The notes under the pieces: generated by a model
Databases searched by the model: none
Told to the model about the DNA's origin: nothing
The model's input: the letters and a program-made list of their open reading frames with translations, nothing else
Part shown: positions 56,333 to 64,000 of the stretch, piece after piece
Position numbering within the stretch: the first letter of the stretch is position 1
Layout of the letters: each line of letters starts with the position of its first letter
Made by a program: the position numbers and the translations under genes
Origin: Nonomuraea sp. SBT364
GTDB lineage: Bacteria; Actinomycetota; Actinomycetes; Streptosporangiales; Streptosporangiaceae
Reading direction: 5' to 3'
DNA: 64,000 bases
Assembly (NCBI RefSeq): GCF_001083785.1
Contig: NZ_LAVL01000009.1
Location: 55,570 to 119,569 of the forward strand

Positions 56333-57291
56333 GCACGCTTCCCCTCGCGGTCACGCGACGGCGTAGGCGCGGTGTGCGGCACACCCTCGACACGAGGGTG
56401 TCGCCGTACGCCTACGTCGCCCCGTTCTTCCTGCTGTTCTGCGCGTTCGGGCTGTTCCCGCTGGTCTACACGGCCTGGGTGAGCCTGCACGAGTGGACCC
56501 TGCTGTCGGACACCCAGACCTTCATCGGGCTGGGCAACTACGGGACGCTGCTGGCCGACGGCTACTTCTGGAACGCCACGTTCAACACGCTGTCGATCGG
56601 CATCCTGTCGACCGTGCCGCAGCTCGTGCTGGCCGTCTGGCTGGCGCACCTGCTGAACAAGAGGCTGCGCTTCGCCACGCTGTTCCGGATCTCGCTGCTG
56701 CTGCCGAACGTGACGAGCGTGGTGGCGGTCGTGGTGATCTTCAGCCAGCTCTTCGGCCGGGACTTCGGGCTGATCAACTGGGTGCTGGGCGGGCTCGGCG
56801 CCGGGCAGATCGACTGGGCCGCCGGCACCGCGACCTCGCACCTGGCGCTCTCAGTGATGATCATGTGGCGGTGGACGGGCTACAACGCGCTCATCTTCCT
56901 GGCCGCCATGCAGGCCGTGCCGCGCGAGCTGTACGAGGCCGCCACGCTCGACGGGGCGAGCAACCTCAAGCAGCTCCGCAAGATCACCATTCCGATGATC
57001 CGGCCGACGATCATCTTCGTGGTGATCGTCTCGACCATCGGCGCGATGCAGATCATCGCCGAGCCCATGCTGTTCGGGCAGAGCACCGGCAGCGGGGGCG
57101 GCCTGGCGACCGGCGGCCCGGACCGGCAGTTCCAGACCCTGGCGCTGTTCGTCTACGAGCAGGGATTCGCGAACTCGACCTTCGACTTCGGCTACGCCTC
57201 GGCCGCCTCCTGGCTGATGTTCCTGGCGGTGGTGATCGTCGCGGGGATCAACTTCCTGCTGACCCGCAGGGTGAAGGGCGGGCTGGTATGA
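56329..57291 (+). CDS. cebF: Sugar ABC permease (CebF-like)
   Basis: 320 residues, six membrane helices, EAA loop ELYEAATLDGASNLKQLRKITIPMI. ATG 56329 overlaps the binding-protein stop by 4 nt. Pairs with CebG. The energising ATPase is not in the operon; actinomycetes share MsiK for this. Confidence 0.92.
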   Translation: MSTLPLAVTRRRRRGVRHTLDTRVSPYAYVAPFFLLFCAFGLFPLVYTAWVSLHEWTLLSDTQTFIGLGNYGTLLADGYFWNATFNTLSIGILSTVPQLVLAVWLAHLLNKRLRFATLFRISLLLPNVTSVVAVVVIFSQLFGRDFGLINWVLGGLGAGQIDWAAGTATSHLALSVMIMWRWTGYNALIFLAAMQAVPRELYEAATLDGASNLKQLRKITIPMIRPTIIFVVIVSTIGAMQIIAEPMLFGQSTGSGGGLATGGPDRQFQTLALFVYEQGFANSTFDFGYASAASWLMFLAVVIVAGINFLLTRRVKGGLV

Positions 57292-58091
57292 GACTGCGCT
57301 ATCTGACGCTGACCGGGGTCGCCTTCTTCTCGGCGTTCCCGCTCTACTACAGCGTCGTGGTGGCCTCCCGGCACAACTCGGCGCTGGCCCAGGTGCCGCC
57401 GCCGCTGCTGCCCGGCGGCAACTTCTTCGCCAACGTGGCGCGGGTCTTCGACACGGTGCCGTTCGGGCTGGCGCTGCTGAACTCGCTCATCGTGGCCGGG
57501 TCGATCTCGGTCGCGGTGATGTTCTTCTCGACGCTGGCCGGGTTCGCCTTCGCCAAGCTGCGCTTCCGGGGCAAGAACATCATGCTCGTCATCACCGTGG
57601 CGACCATGATGGTGCCGGCCCAGCTCGGCATCATCCCGCTCTACATGCTCATGGTGAAGCTGGAGTGGACCGGCACCAACTACGCGCTCATCGTGCCGGC
57701 GCTGGTCAACGCGTTCGGCGTGTTCTTCATGACGCAGTACCTGTCCAGGGCGCTGCCGACCGAGCTGCTGGAGGCCGGCCGGGTCGACGGGTGCACGACG
57801 TGGGGGCTGTTCTGGCACGTCGTGCTGCCCACGGCGCGACCGGCGGCGGCCGTGCTCGGCATGCTGACCTTCATGTCGGCCTGGAACGACTACTTCTGGC
57901 CGCTCGTCGTGCTCAACCCGGACAACCCGACCGTCCAGGTCGCCCTCTCGACCCTGGCCAGCGGTTACGTCAACGACTACGTGCTGGGCCTGGCGGGCAC
58001 GGCGGTGGGCACGCTGCCCCTCGTCCTCGTCTTCGCCCTGTTCGGCAAGCAAATCATCGGTGGAATCATGCAAGGAGCGGTCAAGGGATGA
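57288..58091 (+). CDS. cebG: Sugar ABC permease (CebG-like)
   Basis: 267 residues, six helices, EAA loop ELLEAGRVDGCTTWGLFWHVVLPTARPA. The usual second-position Ala of the loop is Ala-Gly here (LEAGRVDG), a minor variation. ATGA overlaps on both sides link it to cebF and bglC. Confidence 0.92.
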   Translation: MRLRYLTLTGVAFFSAFPLYYSVVVASRHNSALAQVPPPLLPGGNFFANVARVFDTVPFGLALLNSLIVAGSISVAVMFFSTLAGFAFAKLRFRGKNIMLVITVATMMVPAQLGIIPLYMLMVKLEWTGTNYALIVPALVNAFGVFFMTQYLSRALPTELLEAGRVDGCTTWGLFWHVVLPTARPAAAVLGMLTFMSAWNDYFWPLVVLNPDNPTVQVALSTLASGYVNDYVLGLAGTAVGTLPLVLVFALFGKQIIGGIMQGAVKG

Positions 58092-59458
58092 TTTTCCCGG
58101 AAAACTTCGTCTGGGGTGCCGCAACGGCTTCCTACCAGATCGAGGGGGCGGTCAAGGAGGACGGGCGGGGCCAGTCGATCTGGGACACCTTCTCCCATGC
58201 CCCCGGCAACGTGGCCGACGGCGACACCGGCGACGTGGCGTGCGACCACTACCACCGCTACCCCGACGACGTCGCGCTGATGCGCGAGCTGGGGCTGGCG
58301 GCCTACCGGTTCTCGGTGGCCTGGCCGCGCATCCAGCCGGACGGGGCGGGCGCGGCCAACCCGCGCGGGCTCGCCTTCTACGACAAGCTCGTGGACAGGC
58401 TGCTCGAAGCCGGCATCACGCCGTACGTCACCCTCTACCACTGGGACCTCCCCCAGGCCCTGGAGGACCGGGGCGGCTGGGCCGACCGCGACACCGCCCA
58501 CCGTTTCGCCGAGTACGCCCAGCTCGTCCACGAGCGCCTCGGCGACCGGGTCGGCGACTGGACGACGCTGAACGAGCCGTGGGTGTCGGCCTTCCTCGGC
58601 TACGGCAACGGCGTGCACGCGCCCGGCCGCCGCGACCCGGGCGACGCCCTGCGCTCGGCCCACCACCTGCTGCTGGGCCACGGCCTGGCGGCGGCCCGGC
58701 TGCGCGAGCTCGGCGCGCCACGCATCATGCTGGTCGTCAACTCGGCCCCGGTGCTCACCCCGGCCCAGGTCAACGACCCGCAGGCGGTGCCGGCCGAGGC
58801 GGACGCGGCGGCCGTGGACCGCATCCACGCGCTGCTGACCCGGCAGTTCCTCGACCCGGCGATCCACGGCCGCTATCCGGAGGAGGTGCTGGCAGCCGCC
58901 GCCCGCAACGGCGGCACCGGCCACATCCTGGACGGCGACCTGGCGCTCATCAACGCCCCGATCGACCTCGTCGGCGTCAACTACTACAACCCGTGCGTGG
59001 TGGAGGCCGGTCCCGGCCTGCCCGCCGACGCGGCCTGGCCGGGCTCGGAGGACATCCGGTTCGCCACCGCCGACGCGCCCACCACCGCCATGGGCTGGCC
59101 GATCGTCCCGGACGGCCTGTCCAGGCTGCTCGTCCGCCTCTCGCAGGACTATCCGCAGGTCGGCCTCATGGTCACGGAGAACGGCGCGGCCTTCGACGAC
59201 GTCGTGGAGAACGGCCGGGTGCACGACGCCGACCGCGTGTCCTTCCTGGACGGCCACCTGCGCGAGGTCGGCAGGGCCATCGAGGCGGGCGCCGACCTGC
59301 GCGGCTACCTCGTCTGGTCGCTGCTGGACAACTTCGAGTGGGCCGAGGGCTACCGCCGCAGGTTCGGCATCGTGCACGTGGACTACGCGACACAGACCAG
59401 GGTGCCCAAGGACAGCGCGCTCTGGTACCGGGACGTGATCGCCGCCAACCGGTTGTAG
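58088..59458 (+). CDS. bglC: GH1 beta-glucosidase (BglC-like)
   Basis: 456 residues, (beta/alpha)8 barrel. Acid/base Glu163 in TLNEP and nucleophile Glu364 in MVTENG, with the N-terminal FPENFVWGAATASYQIEGA signature. No signal peptide, so it splits imported cellobiose inside the cell. ATG 58088 overlaps cebG by 4 nt. Confidence 0.95.
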   Translation: MIFPENFVWGAATASYQIEGAVKEDGRGQSIWDTFSHAPGNVADGDTGDVACDHYHRYPDDVALMRELGLAAYRFSVAWPRIQPDGAGAANPRGLAFYDKLVDRLLEAGITPYVTLYHWDLPQALEDRGGWADRDTAHRFAEYAQLVHERLGDRVGDWTTLNEPWVSAFLGYGNGVHAPGRRDPGDALRSAHHLLLGHGLAAARLRELGAPRIMLVVNSAPVLTPAQVNDPQAVPAEADAAAVDRIHALLTRQFLDPAIHGRYPEEVLAAAARNGGTGHILDGDLALINAPIDLVGVNYYNPCVVEAGPGLPADAAWPGSEDIRFATADAPTTAMGWPIVPDGLSRLLVRLSQDYPQVGLMVTENGAAFDDVVENGRVHDADRVSFLDGHLREVGRAIEAGADLRGYLVWSLLDNFEWAEGYRRRFGIVHVDYATQTRVPKDSALWYRDVIAANRL

Positions 59459-59491
59459 ATTGCGTTGCGTGCTCTCCCACATGGTGAAGTC

Positions 59492-60487
59492 ATGAGACGT
59501 CCGACTCTGGAGGCGGTCGCCGCCCGTGCCGGAGTCTCCCGCGCCACCGCCTCGCGCGTGGTCAACGGGCAGACGACGGTGGCCCCGCACATCCGCGACG
59601 CGGTGCTGCGCGCCATCGACGAGCTGGGCTACGTGCCCAACTCGGCGGCGCGCAGCCTGGTCACCCAGCGCACCGACTCGGTCGCGCTGGTCGTCTCCGA
59701 ACCACCGACCAGGGTGTTCTCCGAGGATCCGCTGTTCTCGACGGTGATCCGGATGGCCAGCGTGGAGCTGGAGGCGGTCAACAAGCAGGTCGTGCTCATG
59801 CTGGCCTCCTCCGCCAAGAGCCACGCCCGGGTGGAGCGTTACATCGCGGGCGGGCACGTCGACGGCGCGATGCTCATCTCGATGCACGGCGCCGACCCGC
59901 TCCCGTCCGCGATCGCCCGCCTGCGCGTGCCGGTCGTCTCCTACGGCCGGCCGGCCGTGCCCGTCGACATCCCGTACGTGGACAACGACAACGTGGGCGG
60001 GGCCGAGACGGCGGTCCGGCATCTGGTGGAGTCGGGGCGGCGGCGGATCGCCACGATCGCCGGGCCGCAGGACATGATCGGCGGCCAGGACCGGCTCACC
60101 GGCTACCGCAACGTGCTGCGCGACTCCGACCGGCGCTCGATCGTCGCGGTGGGCGACTTCACCCGCGAGTCGGGCGCGGTGGCGATGCGCCAGCTCCTCG
60201 GCGACGATCCGGGGCTCGACGCGGTGTTCGTGGCCAACGACCTGATGGCGGTGGGCGCGCTGCAGTCGCTGCGGCTGGCGGGCCGCCGGGTGCCGGACGA
60301 CGTGGCCGTGGTCGGCTTCGACGACATCGAGGCGGCCAAGTACACCGAGCCGCCGCTGACCACGATCCGCCACCCGGTCCCCGAGCAGACGGCGGCGATG
60401 GTGCGGCTGCTGCTCGGCCTGTTCGAGGACGGCCCGGCCGAACCGGTCATCCTGCCCACCGAGCTGGTGGTGCGCGAGTCGGCCTGA
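59492..60487 (+). CDS. cebR: LacI-family repressor (CebR-like)
   Basis: 331 residues. N-terminal HTH RRPTLEAVAARAGVSRATASRVVNGQTTVAPHIRDAVLRAIDELGYVPN with the hinge, then a periplasmic-binding-protein-like ligand domain. ATG 59492 aligns with CebR starts. Expected to bind the 20-bp palindrome at 54997 and release on cellobiose. Lies 33 nt behind bglC. Confidence 0.92.
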   Translation: MRRPTLEAVAARAGVSRATASRVVNGQTTVAPHIRDAVLRAIDELGYVPNSAARSLVTQRTDSVALVVSEPPTRVFSEDPLFSTVIRMASVELEAVNKQVVLMLASSAKSHARVERYIAGGHVDGAMLISMHGADPLPSAIARLRVPVVSYGRPAVPVDIPYVDNDNVGGAETAVRHLVESGRRRIATIAGPQDMIGGQDRLTGYRNVLRDSDRRSIVAVGDFTRESGAVAMRQLLGDDPGLDAVFVANDLMAVGALQSLRLAGRRVPDDVAVVGFDDIEAAKYTEPPLTTIRHPVPEQTAAMVRLLLGLFEDGPAEPVILPTELVVRESA

Positions 60488-60531
60488 CAGGCTTCTTGAC
60501 AGCCGATCTTCCCGGCAGGATCGTCCGGTCC

Positions 60532-61764
60532 ATGATGTCGAAACGGGCCGCCGCCCTGGCGGCGCTCTGCCTGGCCCTGTCCCTCGCCTCCTCCCCCGCC
60601 TCGGCCGACGTCACGGGCCCGCCCGTACTGAACGGGCCGGTGTTCAATGACCCGGTGGCCGATTCGGGCGTCCCCGGCACCCCGAGCGCCGCCCAGTCCG
60701 CCGTGATGGACCAGCTCATCAGGCTGATCCGGGCGGCGCGACCGGGCAGCGACATCCGGTTCGTCATGTTCGAGTTCGGCGAGGGCCGGCGATCCAGCGA
60801 GGTGGCCGACGCGCTGATCGACGCGCACGCCCGGGGCGTACGAGTGAAGGTGATCCTCGACAGCACCGACGACGGCAAGAACGCCTCCGTCCTCGCCCGG
60901 CTCGGCGCCGCCCTCGGCACCGCGGAGGGCGCCGCCTCGTTCGTCGTGCAGTGCGAGTATCCGGACCCGGCCGCCGTGAACCGGGGTTGCATCGCGCGCA
61001 ACTACCTGCACAGCAAGTTCGCCACGTTCTCCGAGCTGCAGGTGGGCGGGGCCACGCGCGCCGACGTCGTGTTCCAGACCTCGTCGAACCTGTCGGACTG
61101 GTACCTGTACAACTCCTACAACGACGCCTACACCTTCCAGGACGCCGTGGTGCACGACGCGTACGTGCGCTACTTCGACGACCTGCGGGCCGGCCGGCAC
61201 CGGCCGGTGAACCCCGACTACTTCTGGACCACGCCGACCGGGTCCAAGCACCGCGGCCACTTCCTGCCCCGCGACTCGGCGAGCGGCGACCACATCGCCA
61301 ACGTCCTCAAGCTCGTCGAGTGCTCCTACCGCGACACCGACGGCGTCACCCGGCAGACCGACGTGCGCCTGGTGCTCACCGCGTTCAACTGGTCGCGGGT
61401 GGACATCGCCAGGGAGCTGCTGCGGCTGCGCGGCGAGAACTGCTGGGTCGACGTCGTCTACAACGACGGCAGCGCCGTGACCGCCGCCATCCGCACCGAG
61501 CTCGGCAAGACCGTCAACGGCAGGCGCATCCAGCTGACCCCCTGCCGCTTCCCCGTCGCGGGCCGCTCGGTGGTGCCGCACGCCAAGCTCATGATGATCG
61601 ACGGCTTCTACGACGACGACATCACGCCCCGCGTCTACACGGGCAGCGCCAACTTCACGACCCTGGAGAACGCGGACGACAGCCTGCTGCGGATCTCCGG
61701 CAGGGACGTCCACACACCGTACCTGTCGTGGTTCTACAAGATCCGCGACACCTGCCGCGCCTAG
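60532..61764 (+). CDS. Secreted phospholipase D-like protein
   Basis: 410 residues. Signal peptide ending near ASA (residue ~26), then two HKD-type repeats: NYLHSKFATF and PHAKLMMIDGF, each with the His-x-Lys pair, plus downstream QTSSNLSD and YTGSANF motifs. PLD-superfamily proteins cleave phosphodiesters (phospholipids or nucleic acids). Substrate unknown. ATG 60532 or 60535. Confidence 0.88.
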   Translation: MMSKRAAALAALCLALSLASSPASADVTGPPVLNGPVFNDPVADSGVPGTPSAAQSAVMDQLIRLIRAARPGSDIRFVMFEFGEGRRSSEVADALIDAHARGVRVKVILDSTDDGKNASVLARLGAALGTAEGAASFVVQCEYPDPAAVNRGCIARNYLHSKFATFSELQVGGATRADVVFQTSSNLSDWYLYNSYNDAYTFQDAVVHDAYVRYFDDLRAGRHRPVNPDYFWTTPTGSKHRGHFLPRDSASGDHIANVLKLVECSYRDTDGVTRQTDVRLVLTAFNWSRVDIARELLRLRGENCWVDVVYNDGSAVTAAIRTELGKTVNGRRIQLTPCRFPVAGRSVVPHAKLMMIDGFYDDDITPRVYTGSANFTTLENADDSLLRISGRDVHTPYLSWFYKIRDTCRA

Positions 61765-61837
61765 ATGCGCAGTTGTTACCGAAGGCTGCGATTGTAGGTC
61801 GGCTACGTCAAAATCGCTCCGATGAGGGGGGTGGACG

Positions 61838-63058
61838 GTGCCGTCCTCGCGTTCCGCCTTAGGCGTGCTGCTCGTCCTGGCCGCCGCGCTGATCGGTTCG
61901 GCCCCGCCGGCGTTCGCCGCGGACAAGACTCTGACCATGGCCTACACCTGCTCGGGCGGGCCGTTCGGCAACGCCTCGCTGAGCGTGCCGGTCGTCGTGC
62001 CCGACACGGCGACCGGGTCCTTCGACGTGGAGTGGGCCATCCCCGCGCTGACGCTCCGCGCCGCGGCCACCGCCGCCACGCAGGTCCAGGTGAGCGGCAA
62101 GCTCTCCGTCACCGGCGGCACGCACGTGGACCTCGTCGCGACGGGGGCGAGCGTGACCGCCGGGGCCACCTCCGCCGGCGCGAGCGACGTGACGAGCCTG
62201 GTCACCGTGACGTCCACGAGCGAGGTGACGGTCAAGCCCTCGACGGAGACCGGCAGCCTCAAGCTCTCCCTGGCGAGCGCCCCGGCCGAGGTCACCTCCT
62301 GTACGACCACCACAACCCAGAGCGTGACGGTCACCGTCGGCCAGGGCGGCGGCGACCCGACGGACGGCGACGTCGTCCTGTACACCTGCAAGCCCACCTC
62401 CGGCGACGAGCAGGACGTGGACATCAAGGTCACGCTCACCCTGCCGACGAGCAACCCGGCGACCGGTGAGCAGTTCACGATCGGCTGGAAGGGCGCCTAC
62501 GAGAGCGGCGCCGAGCTGGAGGCCCCCAACGGCCTGCCCACGACCGGGCTCAAGATGTACGCCTACGCGTCGATCTCCGGCCTGTCCGGGCTCACCTCGG
62601 CGACCGGCGTCGGCGAGCTGACCGGCGTCGCCGTCGGCCAGCCGATCCCGCTGCCCGCCTCCGTGGACATGAAGACGACCTCGCAGAACGCGGGCACCGC
62701 GACCGTCAAGCCCGCCTCCATCAACTTCGGGCAGCAGCCGACGAACCCGCTCATCGAGTGCGAGCCGACCAACTCCGACACGCTGAAGACGTACACGCTG
62801 ACCATCGGCGCGGGCGGCCCGACCACGACCCCCACCACGACGCCCACCACGACGCCCACCGACGACCCGACGGACGAGCCCACCGACGAGTCCGAGGACG
62901 AACAGTCCCGGACGCCCAAGGACGGCGTGGCGACGGGCGCCGGCGGCACGGCGGGCCCGGACGGCCGGATGTTCGTGCTGGCCGGGTCGGTCCTGGTGAT
63001 CGGCGCCGGCCTGGGCGGGCTGCTCCTGCGCCGCCGCACCGCGACCGGGCGCGCATAG
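61838..63058 (+). CDS. Secreted surface protein with C-terminal anchor helix
   Basis: 406 residues. Signal peptide ending AFAA; two beta-rich repeats of about 150 residues with paired cysteines (YTCSGG, SCTTT; YTCKPTS, IECEPTN), a TTTP/DDPTDEPTDE spacer, then GVATGAGG, a hydrophobic helix and RRR tail. This is the usual actinobacterial wall/membrane-anchored layout, without a clear LPxTG. Function unknown. GTG 61838 with GAGGGGG upstream. Confidence 0.85.
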   Translation: MPSSRSALGVLLVLAAALIGSAPPAFAADKTLTMAYTCSGGPFGNASLSVPVVVPDTATGSFDVEWAIPALTLRAAATAATQVQVSGKLSVTGGTHVDLVATGASVTAGATSAGASDVTSLVTVTSTSEVTVKPSTETGSLKLSLASAPAEVTSCTTTTTQSVTVTVGQGGGDPTDGDVVLYTCKPTSGDEQDVDIKVTLTLPTSNPATGEQFTIGWKGAYESGAELEAPNGLPTTGLKMYAYASISGLSGLTSATGVGELTGVAVGQPIPLPASVDMKTTSQNAGTATVKPASINFGQQPTNPLIECEPTNSDTLKTYTLTIGAGGPTTTPTTTPTTTPTDDPTDEPTDESEDEQSRTPKDGVATGAGGTAGPDGRMFVLAGSVLVIGAGLGGLLLRRRTATGRA

Positions 63059-63067
63059 GATCTGCCC

Positions 63068-63466
63068 ATGATCGCTGACCTCGAATGTGTCGTGCTGGAC
63101 TGCCCCGATCCCGCCGAACTCGCCGCGTTCTACCAGGCGCTGCTCGGCGGGACCGTCGACCGGCCGGACAAGCGGTGGTCACTCGACGACGACTGGTCCA
63201 CGCTGCACACCCCGTCCGGGCTCGTCCTCGCCTTCCAGCGGGCGGCCGACCACCGGCCGCCGCGCTGGCCCGACCCCGCCCACCCGCAGCAGTTCCACCT
63301 CGACCTCCGGGTCGCCGACCTGGACGCGGCCGAGGAGCACGTGCTGGCCCGGGGGGCGGCGAAGCTGGCGGGCGACCCGGCCGAGCCGGGCTGGCGCGTC
63401 TTCGCCGACCCGGCAGGACACCCGTTCTGCCTGCTCCGCCACTCCTCAGACCCTGAAGACGCGTAG
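63068..63466 (+). CDS. VOC-superfamily (glyoxalase-like) protein
   Basis: 132 residues with two beta-alpha-beta-beta-beta modules (LECVVLDCPDPAELAAFYQALLGG and QFHLDLRVADLDAAEEHVLARGA, ending FADPAGHPFCLL). Metal residues are partly conserved. Members are dioxygenases, isomerases or antibiotic-binding proteins; role unknown. Overlaps the next, convergent gene by 21 nt. Confidence 0.88.
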   Translation: MIADLECVVLDCPDPAELAAFYQALLGGTVDRPDKRWSLDDDWSTLHTPSGLVLAFQRAADHRPPRWPDPAHPQQFHLDLRVADLDAAEEHVLARGAAKLAGDPAEPGWRVFADPAGHPFCLLRHSSDPEDA

Positions 63467-63973
63467 CTGCAGGGCCAGCGTGGCGTAGTAGCCGACCAGC
63501 GTGGTGAGCTCGAAGACGGCGGCCGGGGGCAGCGCCGCGTACTCCCCGTCGGCCAGGTCGCCGCGCGCCACGAGCGCGCGGGCCAGGCGGAGCACCGCCG
63601 CCTCTGCCGGGTCGTCCAGCGGCACGTCCGCGCCGTCCCGGACGGCGGCGAGCTGGGCGGGCGTGAAACCGAGGCCCAGCGCGATCTCCTCGTGCACCCG
63701 CTGCTCGAAGGCGCTGTCCCAGTGCGCGGCCACCACCAGGATGGCCAGCTCCCTGGCCCGGTCGCCCAGCGCCGAGCGGTAGCGGATCGCGGCCCCGAGC
63801 TCCTGCAGCGCGTCGCCCACGGGCGGGCTGAGGAGCATCGCGGCGAACGGGCCCACGAGCGCGCCCTCCTCGCCGAGCATCGCGGCGCCCCGGGGACCGG
63901 CGACGATGCGGTCGTGGAGGGCGCGGGCGTCCGGGTCGAGCCCGGCGGGCGGCAGCGGGCGAAGGCGCGTCAC
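63446..63973 (-). CDS. Carboxymuconolactone decarboxylase-family protein
   Basis: 175 residues, all-helical AhpD/CMD-like fold (ALGDRARELAILVVAAHWDSAFEQRVHEEIALGLG). The CxxC pair of AhpD peroxidases is absent, so an antioxidant AhpD function is unlikely; the DSAFEQ-H pattern suits the CMD branch. GTG 63973 is the start, just inside the window edge. Confidence 0.87.
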   Translation of the reverse strand: MTRLRPLPPAGLDPDARALHDRIVAGPRGAAMLGEEGALVGPFAAMLLSPPVGDALQELGAAIRYRSALGDRARELAILVVAAHWDSAFEQRVHEEIALGLGFTPAQLAAVRDGADVPLDDPAEAAVLRLARALVARGDLADGEYAALPPAAVFELTTLVGYYATLALQLRVFRV

Positions 63974-64000
63974 CGCACCGATGCTAACCCGCCCCGGCCC

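Noticed and set aside
63446..63973. AhpD-like peroxidase.
   Set aside because: The required CxxC pair is missing.

Overview
The window is one contiguous piece of very GC-rich chromosome from a filamentous actinomycete, most likely a Streptosporangiaceae member of the Nonomuraea type. Supporting signs are GC-biased third codon positions, many GTG/TTG starts, DmdR/IdeR-type iron boxes, a fused isobutyryl-CoA mutase, a CebR-type cellobiose operon, F420-type LLM oxidoreductases, an SAV2177-type methyltransferase, an AfsR/SARP regulator and a myxochelin-like siderophore locus (myxochelins are known from a Nonomuraea). I saw no tRNA, rRNA, CRISPR array, insertion sequence or phage gene. No gene-free stretch exceeds 300 bases.

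Left part (1-17 kb): a partial glycogen debranching enzyme, MscL, a PAP2 phosphatase, a tandem universal stress protein, and a coupled pair (GT4 glycosyltransferase and glucosyl-3-phosphoglycerate synthase) pointing to glucosylglycerate-type compatible solutes or polymethylated polysaccharide primers. Immediately next to it is a sugar-catabolic locus: a Gfo/Idh/MocA oxidoreductase, two paralogous MDR dehydrogenases, a TIM-barrel isomerase, a GH63 hydrolase of the mannosyl-/glucosylglycerate hydrolase type, a sugar ABC importer without its ATPase, and a ROK regulator. Synthesis and breakdown of a glycosylglycerate may therefore sit side by side.

Middle part (16-37 kb): mostly housekeeping and accessory genes. 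They include an SAM methyltransferase, an LLM oxidoreductase, thiol peroxidase, a TrmB/LuxR-like regulator, a large secreted subtilisin, IcmF with a divergent sugar dehydrogenase, a CHAP-domain membrane protein that needs a CTG start, and a PP2C phosphatase, HTH-DNA methylase and Ser/Thr kinase block followed by an ECF41 sigma factor with its oxidoreductase. An unrecognised two-gene cassette resembling a toxin-antitoxin pair follows, then a short antitoxin remnant.

Right-centre (37-55 kb): a complete 2,3-dihydroxybenzoate pathway feeding a C-A-T-reductase NRPS of the myxochelin (MxcG) type, with two FecCD permeases, a siderophore-binding lipoprotein, an enterochelin-esterase-like hydrolase and four iron boxes. 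Directly upstream on the same strand as the binding protein is what I regard as the most interesting item: an 18-residue peptide gene followed by a terminator, a MccB-like ThiF adenylating enzyme and a PqqD-domain/HExxH membrane protease, with a divergent AfsR/SARP regulator. It looks like a miniature peptide-modification (RiPP or microcin C-like) system.

Right end (55-64 kb): a CebEFG-BglC-CebR-like cellobiose operon with a 20-bp perfect operator palindrome, a secreted phospholipase D-like protein, an anchored surface protein, a VOC-fold protein and a carboxymuconolactone decarboxylase-like protein.
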